NCBI GenBank assembly: GCA_019637635.1
Contig: JAHBVI010000026.1
Coordinates: 1 to 63,484 of the forward strand
Length of the DNA stretch: 63,484 nucleotides
From: Anaerolineae bacterium
GTDB lineage: Bacteria > Chloroflexota > Anaerolineae > Promineifilales > Promineifilaceae
Direction: 5' to 3'
This document shows, piece after piece, positions 38,488-47,423 of the stretch; position 1 is the stretch's first letter, and the number at the start of each line of letters is the position of its first letter. The notes under the pieces are model-generated. The model had not been told where the DNA came from, ran no database searches, and saw only the letters and a program-made list of their open reading frames with translations. The position numbers and the translations under genes are program-made.

Positions 38488-38510
38488 ATGCCCCGTCACC
38501 GGGGCATCAA
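38488..38510. terminator. small hairpin in the hppA leader
   Basis: TGCCCCG-TCA-CCGGGGCA pairs in the 266-base spacer between hppA and the TRAP gene. The spacer otherwise holds no gene. Confidence 0.4.
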
Positions 38511-38557
38511 CGTGCCGATTGTAACGAATGGCACAAATGATGTCAAAAAGCCACAAA

Positions 38558-38587
38558 AAAAGGTGGAACCGGTTGGTTCCACCTTTT
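38558..38587 (-). terminator. terminator of the TRAP-binding-protein gene
   Basis: AAAAGGTGGAACC-GGTT-GGTTCCACCTTTT, with a T-run on the minus strand, 11 bases beyond the stop codon. Confidence 0.85.
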
Positions 38588-38597
38588 ACCTTTTTTA

Positions 38598-39788
38598 TTA
38601 TTGCCCGGTTTGGGCTTCAATATACTTCATGTAATCGGTCTCGTTGACGCTGTGCCATATTTGAATGTCATCCCGGAACTTTTTCCACTGCTCAAAGATG
38701 GATTTGAAGTCAGAATCAGCCTGGGAAAACTCATCGTAAAGAGCGAAGGAGGCTTGTTCAGCCGCCTCGAGGATTTCCTGGCTAAAGCTGCGCAGTTGGG
38801 TTCCGCCCTGAATCAGACGTTCCAGCGCTTCTTTATTGCGGGCATCGTAGCGGGCCAACATTTGTGTATTCGCCTGGTGGGCAGCCGTCTGCAAAATTTC
38901 CTGGTATATTTCCGGTAGTTTATCCCATTCAGAAACCCCAATTTGAACTTCCAATGTCGGGCCTGGTTCCCACCAACCAGGGGAATAGTAAAAATTAGCT
39001 GCATCTTGCAAGCCTAATTTTTCATCGTCATAGGGGCCAACCCATTCGGCGGCATCAATGGCGCCTGTTTGTAGGGCCTGGAAAATCTCACCTCCGGCGA
39101 CAACCTGTACGGTGACACCCAGTTTATTCATCACCTGCCCACCCAAACCAGGGATGCGCATTTTTAATCCCTGTAAATCGGCCGTTGTTTCAATTTCCTT
39201 ATTGAACCAGCCACCCATCTGAGCGCCCGTATTCCCGGCGGGCAGTTGAATTACATTGAAGCGGCTGCGATAGTATTGTTGCAACAATTCCAAACCACCA
39301 CCTTCGTAAAGCCAGGCGTTTTGTTGGCGGGCGGTAAGACCAAAGGGCAGGGCCGTGCCAAAAGCGGTCACAGGGCTTTTGCCGACATAATAATAGGAAG
39401 CGGTGTGGCCGGCCGGTACCGCACCCTGTTCCACCACATTCAGCACTTCCAGACCGGGAGCCAGCTCACCCGCCGCGCGTGGGGTGATTACAAACTTGCC
39501 ACCGGTCATGGCCGCCACCCGCTGGGCAAAAACCTCTGCGCCACCAAAAATGGTGTCGAGAGCTACAGGCCAGCTTGTGGCCATTTGCCACTGAATGCTG
39601 GGTAAAGCAGAATCGGATTGGGCGGCTTCGGTGAGAGTTGTTTCATCCACTACGGAGGGGGCTGTGGTGGCGGCTACGCTGGTGGGGGTGTTAGCTGCTT
39701 CGTCTTCCGATCCGCAACTAACCAACCCCATGGTGGCAGCACCGGCAGCACTTTTTGTGGCGAGGCCTAAAAATTCTCTTCTGTTCAT
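38598..39788 (-). CDS. TRAP transporter solute-binding lipoprotein (DctP family), Tat signal
   Basis: Periplasmic-type binding protein of 396 residues. The N-terminus combines a twin-arginine-like signal ([13 protein letters not shown]) with a lipobox-like LVSCGS. A Ser/Thr linker follows, then the DctP fold (about 65-390) with [42 protein letters not shown] and [11 protein letters not shown]. These match TRAP-T substrate binders of the alpha-keto acid/mannitol type. No DctQ or DctM membrane subunit is in the window, so it is an orphan here. Terminator downstream. Confidence 0.9.
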   Translation of the reverse strand: MNRREFLGLATKSAAGAATMGLVSCGSEDEAANTPTSVAATTAPSVVDETTLTEAAQSDSALPSIQWQMATSWPVALDTIFGGAEVFAQRVAAMTGGKFVITPRAAGELAPGLEVLNVVEQGAVPAGHTASYYYVGKSPVTAFGTALPFGLTARQQNAWLYEGGGLELLQQYYRSRFNVIQLPAGNTGAQMGGWFNKEIETTADLQGLKMRIPGLGGQVMNKLGVTVQVVAGGEIFQALQTGAIDAAEWVGPYDDEKLGLQDAANFYYSPGWWEPGPTLEVQIGVSEWDKLPEIYQEILQTAAHQANTQMLARYDARNKEALERLIQGGTQLRSFSQEILEAAEQASFALYDEFSQADSDFKSIFEQWKKFRDDIQIWHSVNETDYMKYIEAQTGQ

Positions 39789-39941
39789 GTCTTCCTCCTA
39801 TAGGTTTGTGGGTTCTGGCCCTGCGGCCTGTGGATAATTGCGCGTATTGTATTAACGTGCTGTGGTAGAGGCAAGAAATAGGAAACGGCCGTACCCATCA
39901 TCATTTTTCGGCTGCCATCCGACCCATAGGATGCGCGATCT

Positions 39942-41081
39942 TTACACCCCGTGCCGGGCACGAACAGGGCGCATCGCCACTGCGGGAACATCTTCTCGAC
40001 CTAAGCTGCTGTTGTCATTGTCATTGTCGTTGTCATTGTCGTTGTCATTGTCGTTATCATTGTCATTGTCGTTATCATTGTCATTGTCATTGTCATTGTC
40101 GTTATCATTGTCATTGTCGTTGCCATTATCGTCTGGTTCCGGCGTTTCTGTGGCTGCCGGGGGGACGATGGTCGGTGTCGCTGATGAGGTAGGCGTTTCT
40201 GTAACGGGCACGGCCGTAAACGTGGGCGATGGCGGCGGCGAGGTGGGCACGGGCGTGGGCGTCCCGGTCGGCCGGGGGGTGCGCGTGGATGTGGCCGTTG
40301 GTGTATCTGTGGCTGTGGACGTCGGTGAAGCCGTGTCCGTCGGCATCACCGTATGCGTTTCTGTTGGTGTCGCCGTTGGCAGCGGCGGAACTTCCCCTCC
40401 GGGCAGCACAATGATGCGGGTGATGGTGAAACGGCCGTTCCCCGTCACCCCCGCCACCAAAACCGCCGCCCCCACAAAGGGGTCGCCTTCAATGATGGTC
40501 TGGTCGTTGACCACGGCCGTCAGCCCACACAGGACCCAGTTTTCCGGCCCGATGGCATCTATAAACCCCCGGCACTCCACCTGGGCTTCGCGCCCTACCG
40601 CCAGCAGTGTATCAATTTCCCGCACGCGCTCGGCCGCAAACCGGGTACGCAGCGTCTCCCTGGCCTGTTCATTATTAGCCAGGCTCAGGCGCAAATCTTC
40701 GGCCACTCGTTTCACCGGATAAAACACCGAACCGGGCAAAGCAGATGCCGTTTGTGCCAAAGCCGCCAGGAAAGCGGCAAATAACAGCACCACCATTCCC
40801 AACGCAAATACCAGCCGCCGCCAGCCAGCAGCCGCCAGGCGCGGCCGTTGATTCGCTTTTTTGATCGCTCTGGCGTGTGCCAGAAAAACATCTTGCGACG
40901 CGGCCTGCGCCTGCGGCGGGGGTTCCGGGGCCAGTAACGCGAGTTGGACGGCCGTGTCCAGCAACGGCCGTATCACCTCCGCCTGCTCTGGGTACCGCGC
41001 CAAAATCTCCTCGGCCGGCACGCCCGCTTCTAATTCATCCAGACAATAAATCAACAAGGCTTCCAATACGTCGTCGTTCAT
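39942..41081 (-). CDS. anti-sigma-like membrane protein (DUF5667-like) with Asn-Asp repeat tail
   Basis: Protein of 379 residues. A cytoplasmic helical start (about 1-85; [20 protein letters not shown], as in anti-sigma or zinc-finger-less regulators) is followed by one transmembrane helix (about 88-110). A DUF5667-like helical stretch ([20 protein letters not shown]) and a DUF5666-like beta segment come next. Then there is a Thr/Pro-rich linker and roughly twenty Asn-Asp dipeptides. It overlaps the ECF sigma gene by four bases, so it probably controls it. The ND tract comes from a hexanucleotide microsatellite. Confidence 0.78.
   Translation of the reverse strand: MNDDVLEALLIYCLDELEAGVPAEEILARYPEQAEVIRPLLDTAVQLALLAPEPPPQAQAASQDVFLAHARAIKKANQRPRLAAAGWRRLVFALGMVVLLFAAFLAALAQTASALPGSVFYPVKRVAEDLRLSLANNEQARETLRTRFAAERVREIDTLLAVGREAQVECRGFIDAIGPENWVLCGLTAVVNDQTIIEGDPFVGAAVLVAGVTGNGRFTITRIIVLPGGEVPPLPTATPTETHTVMPTDTASPTSTATDTPTATSTRTPRPTGTPTPVPTSPPPSPTFTAVPVTETPTSSATPTIVPPAATETPEPDDNGNDNDNDNDNDNDNDNDNDNDNDNDNDNDNDNDNDNDNSSLGREDVPAVAMRPVRARHGV
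40007..40127. repeat. hexanucleotide microsatellite (Asn-Asp codons)
   Basis: About twenty tandem TTGTCA/TTATCA-type hexamers, read on the minus strand as GAC/GAT-AAC/AAT. Every change of length by one unit keeps the reading frame. Confidence 0.95.
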
Positions 41082-41620
41082 GTCATCTCCCCGCCGGATA
41101 ACTGCTGCGATAAGAGCGTCAGCGCCCGCAGTTGCAATTGTTTGACTGCGCCTTCACTCTTGTTAATCGCCTCGGCCACCTCCCGCGTGCGCATGCCAAA
41201 ACCAAAACGCAGCGCCAATACCCGCTGCTGATCCTCCGTCAGCCCTTGCATGGCCGCGCGCAGCCGTTCCGCCGTCAGGCGCTTATCCACTTCCTCTTCA
41301 GGCATACCTGTTTCCGCCGCTACCGTCTCCAACAATTCCACCTGTGGCGCCCGCCCCGTCTGCCGGAAATGGTCGCTCACCACCCGCGCGGCCACACCAT
41401 ATAACCAGCCGCGTAATGTATTTTGGGGGGCCGATTTCTCCCGCAATGCGCTTAACAACCGGGTAAAAACCTCACTCGTCAGGTCTTCAGCCAGGGGAGG
41501 ATCGCTGACGCGAAAGGCAATATACCGGTAAATGGCCCGGTAATACGCCTGGTGAATCTCCGCCAGAGCATCCTCTTCCAGGGCGCGCGCCCGCGCCAAC
41601 AATTTCAATTCATCTTCCAC
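41078..41620 (-). CDS. ECF-type RNA polymerase sigma factor
   Basis: Extracytoplasmic-function sigma factor of about 180 residues. Region 2 (YYRAIYRYIAFRVSDPPLAEDLTSEVFTR) and region 4 (LTEDQQRVLALRFGFGMRTREVAEAINKSEGAVKQLQLRAL) are both complete. The frame is open back to a TTG at 41656, but those codons lie in a CAATTGT repeat. The GTG at 41620, with GGAG about ten bases before, seems the natural start. It is translationally coupled (ATGA) to the anti-sigma-like gene. Confidence 0.92.
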   Translation of the reverse strand: MEDELKLLARARALEEDALAEIHQAYYRAIYRYIAFRVSDPPLAEDLTSEVFTRLLSALREKSAPQNTLRGWLYGVAARVVSDHFRQTGRAPQVELLETVAAETGMPEEEVDKRLTAERLRAAMQGLTEDQQRVLALRFGFGMRTREVAEAINKSEGAVKQLQLRALTLLSQQLSGGEMT

Positions 41621-41636
41621 CAGGGTTGATCTCCAT

Positions 41637-41682
41637 GAACAATTGTCAATTGTCAATTGTCAATCGGCAATTGTCAATTAAC
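41637..41682. repeat. tandem CAATTGT repeat
   Basis: AACAATTGTCAATTGTCAAT... four self-complementary CAATTGTCAATT units at the junction between the PIG-V-like gene and the sigma-factor gene. Confidence 0.75.
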
Positions 41683-42904
41683 CAACCCAATAGCCATTGG
41701 CAAACAGGGCGGTAAAGAGACCGAGCAGCATCAGGGACACGGCCGTGACCAACCGATCCACCCACGGCCGTCCACCCCACTTTGCCAACACAATAAATGC
41801 CGGGAAGAGCGCCCACATATACCGGCGCTGGCTCATCAACAGGCCAGAGCTAAAGGCGATGCCCACGCCCAACAAGACAAAAGTTGCCTCCGGCCAGCGC
41901 CGCCAATACAGCAGCACCAGCCCCAGCCCGGCAAACAGCAAAACGGCCAGAAAATCTATCCAGTTGTCCAGATGAATGTTTCCCGCCAGTAATGCCGCCC
42001 ACCAGCCACCCGCTGGCGTTTCCAGCAAAGCGGCAATGGTGACCAGCGGCGATTGCGGCTGGCGCGCCCAGGCGGCCGCGCCATGCACAAAGGCCAGCGG
42101 GTCGCCAAAGGCGCGCCACAGATAGGCCATATATGCCACTGTACCCAACGGCACAACCAGCGCCGCCAATACAGCAAAAGGCGACGGCCGTGTCCCTTCC
42201 TCCCTTTCCCGCCGCTGCATCCACCATTCCAGCAGCAGCACCGGGGCGAGGATGACGCCCACCAGCCGCGTCAGCGCCGCGCCTATGCCCAACAGCGCCG
42301 CCACTTCCCAATAGCCACGCCGGGCGGCATAAAGCGAGCCAATGGCACACAGGAGAAAGAGTGATTCCGAGTAGACGGCCGTGCCAAAAAACGCCGCCGG
42401 AAAGATAAGCCAGTACCAGATTGCCCGATCCGCTACAGCTTCATCCCAACCCTCAGCCACCAGCCGGTAAAAGAGCATACTCGCCAGCAGCAGCGCCCCA
42501 TTGCTGAGCAGGATACCGGCCACCACCGCATCCCCCACCACAGAGGCCAGCGCCCGCATCATCAGCGGGTACAGTGGGAAAAAAGCGACCGATGGCAGCG
42601 GCACACCTTCATAAAAGTACCCTTCTTCAGCAATGCTGACGTAAAAACCGGTGTCCCACCGGCTGCCCAGCACATCCAACAACCGGTTATCCAGCCCACG
42701 CAAATGGTATGGCGGCGGCGCCGCGGCATCGGCCACCAGCCCCACCGCCAGATAGGCTATCAGCAAGATGCCCAGCCGCGTGACTGTAAACAGGATCACC
42801 GGCAGCCAGAACCAACGCGCTGCCCGGACTGCTTGCCAACGGCTGACGGCCGTCCGGCCAACGGCCGTCTGTTCTTCTTTGCTCTTTCTCATTACAATAG
42901 CCAT
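41678..42904 (-). CDS. PIG-V-like membrane mannosyltransferase
   Basis: Polytopic membrane protein of 408 residues with about ten helices. It resembles bacterial PIG-V-family glycosyltransferases, which use a lipid-linked sugar donor: RWDTGFYVSIAEEGY holds the conserved WD...Y loop, SVAFFPLYPLMMRAL and GTAVYSESLFLL follow, and MSQRRYMWALFPAFI lies near the end. The ATG at 42904 is chosen; a GTG at 42910 is an alternative. It lies downstream of two related secretion/glycosylation genes on the same strand. Confidence 0.8.
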   Translation of the reverse strand: MAIVMRKSKEEQTAVGRTAVSRWQAVRAARWFWLPVILFTVTRLGILLIAYLAVGLVADAAAPPPYHLRGLDNRLLDVLGSRWDTGFYVSIAEEGYFYEGVPLPSVAFFPLYPLMMRALASVVGDAVVAGILLSNGALLLASMLFYRLVAEGWDEAVADRAIWYWLIFPAAFFGTAVYSESLFLLCAIGSLYAARRGYWEVAALLGIGAALTRLVGVILAPVLLLEWWMQRREREEGTRPSPFAVLAALVVPLGTVAYMAYLWRAFGDPLAFVHGAAAWARQPQSPLVTIAALLETPAGGWWAALLAGNIHLDNWIDFLAVLLFAGLGLVLLYWRRWPEATFVLLGVGIAFSSGLLMSQRRYMWALFPAFIVLAKWGGRPWVDRLVTAVSLMLLGLFTALFANGYWVG

Positions 42905-42916
42905 ATTCACATACCC

Positions 42917-42962
42917 GGAGATTGGAGATCAGTGACAGCCCATCGCTAATCTCCAATCTCCA
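42917..42962. repeat. GGAGATT/AATCTCC hairpin repeat
   Basis: GGAGATTGGAGAT faces AATCTCCAATCTCC between two genes of one operon. Confidence 0.8.
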
Positions 42963-42968
42963 CCACAC

Positions 42969-43451
42969 CTACGGCTTCGTCACCAGCGGCAGATAAACCT
43001 CATTCACCAGATTAAACGTCGGCCCCGGAAAATCCGGCGGCGGCGTTACCAGCGGTCCGGTTTCGGCCAATTCAATACCGCGCGTCGCCGAAGCATTGAT
43101 ATCTACCTCCAGCGTCACGTTGTATTGGCCAATAGCGGCGCCGGCTGTATTCACCATAAATGTGCCCACACCATTACCACCAATCGGCACCGCGCCCAAT
43201 GGCTGCCCGTCCTTGTACGCCGTTGCCACTGTATTGGGCGGATAGCCGCTGCCGGTAAAGGCAAAAATACTGCCCGGTACGCCTGACGACTCGTTCACTT
43301 CCAATTCCGGTTCATACACCCCGGCTAACGACTGCCAGGTGATGGCAGCCTGCGCTGGCAGGTCAATGAAGGGAACCATGGCCAGACCGGAAAGCAGAAT
43401 CACGGCCGTCAGCGCTACTCTTATTATTTGATCACGTGAAAATCTTTGCAT
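42969..43451 (-). CDS. secreted hypothetical protein with YLPLV C-terminal motif
   Basis: A 160-residue exported protein. It has a signal peptide (about 1-36; VALTAVILLSGLAMV ... AQA) and an Ig/CARDB-like beta domain (EPELEVNESSGVPGSIFAFT; GQYNVTLEVD). The C-terminus ends in FNLVNEVYLPLVTKP. A hydrophobic YLPLV tail near the end is, as I recall, frequent in Chloroflexota secreted proteins and may be a sorting signal (inference). The ATG at 43451 is preceded by AAGGAG. Confidence 0.7.
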   Translation of the reverse strand: MQRFSRDQIIRVALTAVILLSGLAMVPFIDLPAQAAITWQSLAGVYEPELEVNESSGVPGSIFAFTGSGYPPNTVATAYKDGQPLGAVPIGGNGVGTFMVNTAGAAIGQYNVTLEVDINASATRGIELAETGPLVTPPPDFPGPTFNLVNEVYLPLVTKP

Positions 43452-43467
43452 ATGCAATCTCCTTAAA

Positions 43468-43521
43468 AGTTTGTAGTAGGCGATTCATCGCCTCCCTTAC
43501 CGCTAAAGCGGTTACTACGGA
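43468..43521. repeat. GTAGTAGGCGATTCATCGCC repeat
   Basis: Nested hairpins GGCGA-TTCA-TCGCC and CCGCT-AAAGCGG inside outer GTAGTA.../...TACTAC. Relatives at 56088-56142 and near 63440. Confidence 0.7.
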
Positions 43522-43543
43522 CAATTCTCTATCTCAAAACGCA

Positions 43544-45121
43544 TCACCTCCTTTCAGTTCTTTCAGGTGGGATGCGCGGTTCTAGCAAATACAGCGGACC
43601 AACCGGTCTTACGGTTACATGTTGGAGTAACTCCACTGACGGGTTGTTAATGTAAATCGGGCGCTGCCCCAATTCGGCCAGGATTAACTCGTTCATGTCC
43701 GCGCCGCTGATCAGGAAACGGTTCACGGCCGTCACATCCTCCCTCTGCCCCTCCACCAACTGCAAATACTGAATCGCCGGCACCGTCTCCCACCAGCCAA
43801 AGATCAGTGCATTTGGTTCCGCCAGCGCCAGGATTTCCTCGCTCTGTTCCCGCGTACTCCAATCATCTGATCGGTCCACCCGCCCCCAATTGAGCAAGAG
43901 GGCAAAAATCACGGAACCGACAATGGCTATGCGCAGGATCGAGATTGGAGATTGGAGATTGGAGATTGGAGACGCCTTAATCTCTAATCTCCAATCTCTA
44001 ATCTCTTTCAACATCACCTCATACCCCACCCCCAACCAGATCGCCCAAACCACATACGTGGGCAAAAACATGGTGGTTTTGTCTACCACGCGATAATTGA
44101 TGTAGAAGATGGCGTTAGCCAGGAACATGAGCGTTAACATACCGCTCAGCCGCCAGTTGCGCCGCCAGAGGACAACCAGCCCCAGCAGCCCCGGCCCAAT
44201 GCCCACCACCAGGAACGCCGCCCATAACTGCCCCAGATACGCCTGTACTTCCGGCCACACGGCCGTGCCGCTGTACCCAAACATCTGCCCGGCAAAACTC
44301 TGTCCGCTGATCAGCCACCAAAATCCTGCCCAGGTTTGCAAATTAACCGGCTGGAAAATGCCGGCGGCGTTATACATCCCGGCATAATTAAAGGCGGGTT
44401 GGGCTGCATACCGCAGCGGCAGCACCAGAAATACGGAAGCGCCCAACAACACGGCCGTCACGGCCGCCACCCACACACGCGGCTGCGCCAGATGCCGCGG
44501 ATGGCTCACCAGCACATACCACAAACAGCCCGGAAGCAGCAGCGCGGTTGCCGCATGGTTGCCCATACTCAACGCCACCAGGAAAATGGGCAGCGCCAGG
44601 CGAAAGGGAGTCGGTTGCTCCGCCCAAATCAACAGCGCCCAAATTACCCCCGCCATTAGCGCCGTGTGCAGCGTATACACCTCGGCAATGAGCGAGAGCG
44701 CCCAAAAGAAAGGGGCTGTGGCCAGCAGCCCCAACGCGCCCAACCGCGCCCAACCACCCACCGACAACCGGCGCAAGATGCGGTCTGCCAGACAGATGGT
44801 GAGCGCGCCACAAAACGCCGAAAAGAGATTCATACGGTAGCCCATATCCCCCACCGGCAAATATGACCAGATTTTGCCCACCACCAGGTATAATGGATAA
44901 CCGGTAGCGCGAATAATGCCGTTGCTGGCTACGGCCGTCGTCAATTCGGCGCTGTCCAGGTTATAAATGGTAGGGGCCAGGGTGACGACATAGAGTAAAA
45001 ACGGCAGAGCGAAGGCGGCAACGGCCGTCCACTCTACCGCCAGCAGCCTGGCTTTCCAGGCCACAAACCAGCCAGAATTGTGCCGGGAAATAAAAGTTGG
45101 GGTGCGCAATTGTCTGTCCAT
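43544..45121 (-). CDS. DUF2723 membrane protein (O-mannosyltransferase-like)
   Basis: Protein of 525 residues with about ten helices. It has the family region APTIYNLDSAELTTAVASNG ... GYPLYLVVGKIWSYLPVGD, in which the Asp-Ser-Ala-Glu pair is typical of DUF2723/TMEM260-type mannosyltransferases. A short in-frame insertion near residue 375-397 (EIRDWRLEIKASPISNLQSP) is encoded entirely by a dispersed GGAGATT/AATCTCC hairpin. It therefore adds a spacer peptide between helices. It probably acts with the PIG-V-like enzyme and the secreted protein downstream. Confidence 0.85.
   Translation of the reverse strand: MDRQLRTPTFISRHNSGWFVAWKARLLAVEWTAVAAFALPFLLYVVTLAPTIYNLDSAELTTAVASNGIIRATGYPLYLVVGKIWSYLPVGDMGYRMNLFSAFCGALTICLADRILRRLSVGGWARLGALGLLATAPFFWALSLIAEVYTLHTALMAGVIWALLIWAEQPTPFRLALPIFLVALSMGNHAATALLLPGCLWYVLVSHPRHLAQPRVWVAAVTAVLLGASVFLVLPLRYAAQPAFNYAGMYNAAGIFQPVNLQTWAGFWWLISGQSFAGQMFGYSGTAVWPEVQAYLGQLWAAFLVVGIGPGLLGLVVLWRRNWRLSGMLTLMFLANAIFYINYRVVDKTTMFLPTYVVWAIWLGVGYEVMLKEIRDWRLEIKASPISNLQSPISILRIAIVGSVIFALLLNWGRVDRSDDWSTREQSEEILALAEPNALIFGWWETVPAIQYLQLVEGQREDVTAVNRFLISGADMNELILAELGQRPIYINNPSVELLQHVTVRPVGPLYLLEPRIPPERTERR
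43940..44006. repeat. GGAGATT/AATCTCC hairpin inserted inside a coding sequence
   Basis: Five GGAGATT-type units face four AATCTCC-type units inside the DUF2723 gene. The host reading frame stays open across the whole insert. Confidence 0.9.
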
Positions 45122-45329
45122 CGTCTGTTAAGTCGCCAGACTTCGGCAAAAGGTTACGCCCCAATTTCATTTTGAAAGAATAGGGGAGAGAAGGCAGGCA
45201 GCCTGAACCTGGCCCGCGCGATAATTTAAGCCGGATTTAACCATCCGGCCTTCTGGTTACATTACTATATGCCCATCCAATATCTACAGCGCCGTAACCT
45301 TTTATTCTAAAATACGACCTGTTGATTGA

Positions 45330-45376
45330 TGGGAGATTGGAGACTGGAGATTGGTAATCTCCAATCTCCCAATCTC
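45330..45376. repeat. GGAGATT/AATCTCC hairpin repeat
   Basis: GGGAGATTGGAGACTGGAG faces AATCTCCAATCTCCCAATCTC just before the cytochrome b gene, in its leader. The rest of the 45122-45389 spacer holds nothing I can name. Confidence 0.8.
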
Positions 45377-45389
45377 ATTTCCTATAACT

Positions 45390-46178
45390 ATGCAGCAACA
45401 TCGAGAACTGGAACTCTCTTTTTTTATCATCATCATCCTCAGCGGCGTGTATGTGGCCTATGACATCCTGGCCGAACCGGCGGGGGGACATCCGTTTGGG
45501 CATTGGCTGGGCATTATCGGCACGCTGCTGATGGTGATGACGGAAACGCTGTACAGCCTGCGCAAACGCACCCGGCTACTGAACCGGTACGGCCCGGTGC
45601 GCTGGTGGCTGTCGTTTCACATTGTCACCGGGCTGGTAGGGCCATTCCTGGTGTTGATGCACACCGGCCTGCAATTTCGGGGGTTGGCCGGGCTGACGGC
45701 GCTGCTCACGGCCGTCGTCGTCGTCAGTGGTTTCATCGGCCGTTACCTGTATACAGCGCTGCAAGGTGGCATCCACAGCAGCCAGCTCAGCCACCAGCAG
45801 CTAGAACTCCAGGCCAGCGGCATTCAGCAAATGATTGTTCAACTGGAAACGGACAAACCGGCGCAGGTGCGGGCCATCACCCGGCAGCTTCAGGCTGAAT
45901 ATCCCCAAAACTCGTGGTGGGGGCGCTGGCGTTACGGCCGTGCCCTGCAACACGCCCTCAATACCCTGGAAAAAGAGGAGTCCGCCCACCGGCAACAACT
46001 ATCCCAAATCCGCCAGCAGCAAAACCGGCTGGGGCGTCAGGCAGATCGCCTGAGCCAGACGCGCTGGCTGTTCCAATTCTGGCACACCGTCCACATTCCC
46101 ATCGGGCTGGCGCTGTTCACGGCCGTCGCCATTCACATCATCGCCGCCTTCTATTTCCGCGCCGGGTTATTCAAATGA
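45390..46178 (+). CDS. di-heme cytochrome b-like membrane protein
   Basis: Protein of 262 residues with about five helices and a long charged coiled coil between the fourth and last. Two pairs of histidines have identical spacing, His77/His91 (FHIVTGLVGPFLVLMH) and His235/His249 (HIPIGLALFTAVAIH). The thirteen residues between them are the classic bis-His pattern for two b hemes stacked across a membrane. By analogy it may pass electrons from quinol to the multiheme cytochromes encoded next. It starts a cluster of five redox genes. The start ATG at 45390 is inferred; the frame upstream is repeat. Confidence 0.75.
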   Translation: MQQHRELELSFFIIIILSGVYVAYDILAEPAGGHPFGHWLGIIGTLLMVMTETLYSLRKRTRLLNRYGPVRWWLSFHIVTGLVGPFLVLMHTGLQFRGLAGLTALLTAVVVVSGFIGRYLYTALQGGIHSSQLSHQQLELQASGIQQMIVQLETDKPAQVRAITRQLQAEYPQNSWWGRWRYGRALQHALNTLEKEESAHRQQLSQIRQQQNRLGRQADRLSQTRWLFQFWHTVHIPIGLALFTAVAIHIIAAFYFRAGLFK

Positions 46179-46198
46179 ATTTAGTAACCGACCCAATT

Positions 46199-46262
46199 AG
46201 TGCCAGGCACAGGGCAAAATCGCCTGGATTTACCCACGACCTGCTGCCCTGTGCCTGGCACT
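46199..46262. repeat. palindromic AGTGCCAGGCACAGGGCA element
   Basis: An 18-base arm (46199-46216) and its exact complement (46245-46262) enclose a 28-base loop, between the cytochrome b and 9-heme genes. It resembles a miniature mobile hairpin. Confidence 0.7.
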
Positions 46263-46305
46263 GCACCATTCGCGCTCTTCGCGCCCTTCGCGGATCAATT
46301 GCTTT

Positions 46306-47106
46306 ATGAAACAACAACGATTGGTCCAGCGCCAGCACCCCCTATTTTCGCCCATCGCTCTGGTGATGACGGCTGTTCTCATTCTGCTCCTGGCTCTGCT
46401 GCTGTGGCAAACGGGGGGCCGCCTGTTCACACCCGGCGATCTGTCCAGCATGGCCCGCAGCCCGCAGCAAAGCGGCGGCTTCGCCAACCATGCCGCCTTC
46501 GGCGATGATTGTACCCAATGCCATGATCCGTTTGTGGGGGTCACGGCCGTGCGCTGCGAAAAATGCCACGTCAACATCAGCCAACAGCGTGAAAGCGGGG
46601 TGGGCTTGCACGGCGGCCTCACCATGGCCAACTGCGCCACCTGCCATACCGAACACCAGGGGCATAACTTTGACCTCTACGCTGCCGCCTTCGACCAGTT
46701 TACCACCGAACACCACGCCGCCCTCTTTCCCCTGCAAGGCCAACACGCTCCCCTGGAATGTGCCGATTGCCACCAAAATGAGCAGTATGCAGGCACACCC
46801 GCCGACTGTGTAGGCTGCCATGCCGAACCCGACCTGCATAAGGGGCTGCTCGGTACCGACTGCGCCCGCTGCCACACCGCCGAAGGCTGGCGGCCCGCCT
46901 TGCTCACCGACCACACCTTCCCATTAGACCATGGCGATGAGGGCCAGATTCCCTGCGCTACCTGCCACACCACCACCTTCACCGCTTACACCTGCGACAA
47001 CTGCCACGACCCGGCAGAGATGGTTCGAGAACATCGTGAAGAGAACATCAGCCCGGCAGAACTGACCAATTGCATTGACTGTCACCCTACCGGAGAAGAA
47101 GAATAA
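46306..47106 (+). CDS. 9-heme membrane-anchored cytochrome c
   Basis: Protein of 266 residues with one N-terminal membrane anchor (about 15-38) and nine CxxCH heme-binding motifs: CTQCH, CEKCH, CATCH, CADCH, CVGCH, CARCH, CATCH, CDNCH and CIDCH. Additional histidines for bis-His ligation lie before several (for example HTEHQGH). It resembles cytochrome c3/c7-like chains. It should sit on the outer face and exchange electrons with the cytochrome b upstream. Confidence 0.9.
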   Translation: MKQQRLVQRQHPLFSPIALVMTAVLILLLALLLWQTGGRLFTPGDLSSMARSPQQSGGFANHAAFGDDCTQCHDPFVGVTAVRCEKCHVNISQQRESGVGLHGGLTMANCATCHTEHQGHNFDLYAAAFDQFTTEHHAALFPLQGQHAPLECADCHQNEQYAGTPADCVGCHAEPDLHKGLLGTDCARCHTAEGWRPALLTDHTFPLDHGDEGQIPCATCHTTTFTAYTCDNCHDPAEMVREHREENISPAELTNCIDCHPTGEEE

Positions 47107-47166
47107 TCAAAGATTACGCAGATTTCGCAGAGGGAAAAAATCTGTGTAATCTGCGTAATCTTTGAT
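47106..47166. repeat. inverted AAAGATTACGCAGATT repeat
   Basis: ATCAAAGATTACGCAGATT faces AATCTGCGTAATCTTTGAT across about 20 bases, between the 9-heme cytochrome gene and the ferredoxin gene. Confidence 0.65.
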
Positions 47167-47174
47167 AAACAACT

Positions 47175-47423
47175 ATGTTCAACCGTCAAAAGAAAGAAGC
47201 CCCGCCACCCACCGAACCCATTCACCTGGGGCGCGTCGCCGCGGACGCCACCCGCTGTGTGCAATGCGGCGTGTGCGGCTACAACTGCCCGGTGGGCATC
47301 CCCGTGCGTGACTACGCCCGGCAGGGATTGACCGTAGACCACGCCGCCTGTATCACCTGCGGCAACTGCATTCAGGTGTGCCCGCGTGGCACGCTGCGCT
47401 GGGAAACTCAACGTGATGCGTGA
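47175..47423 (+). CDS. 2x[4Fe-4S] ferredoxin-like protein
   Basis: Protein of 82 residues with two complete Cys-x2-Cys-x2-Cys-x3-Cys-Pro clusters (Cys28/31/34/38 and Cys59/62/65/69; CVQCGVCGYNCPVG and CITCGNCIQVCPRG). The N-terminus is short and basic. There is no export signal, so it is probably cytoplasmic and may shuttle electrons between the FAD oxidoreductase downstream and the membrane. The last codons lie in an ACGCATCAC repeat. Confidence 0.9.
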   Translation: MFNRQKKEAPPPTEPIHLGRVAADATRCVQCGVCGYNCPVGIPVRDYARQGLTVDHAACITCGNCIQVCPRGTLRWETQRDA

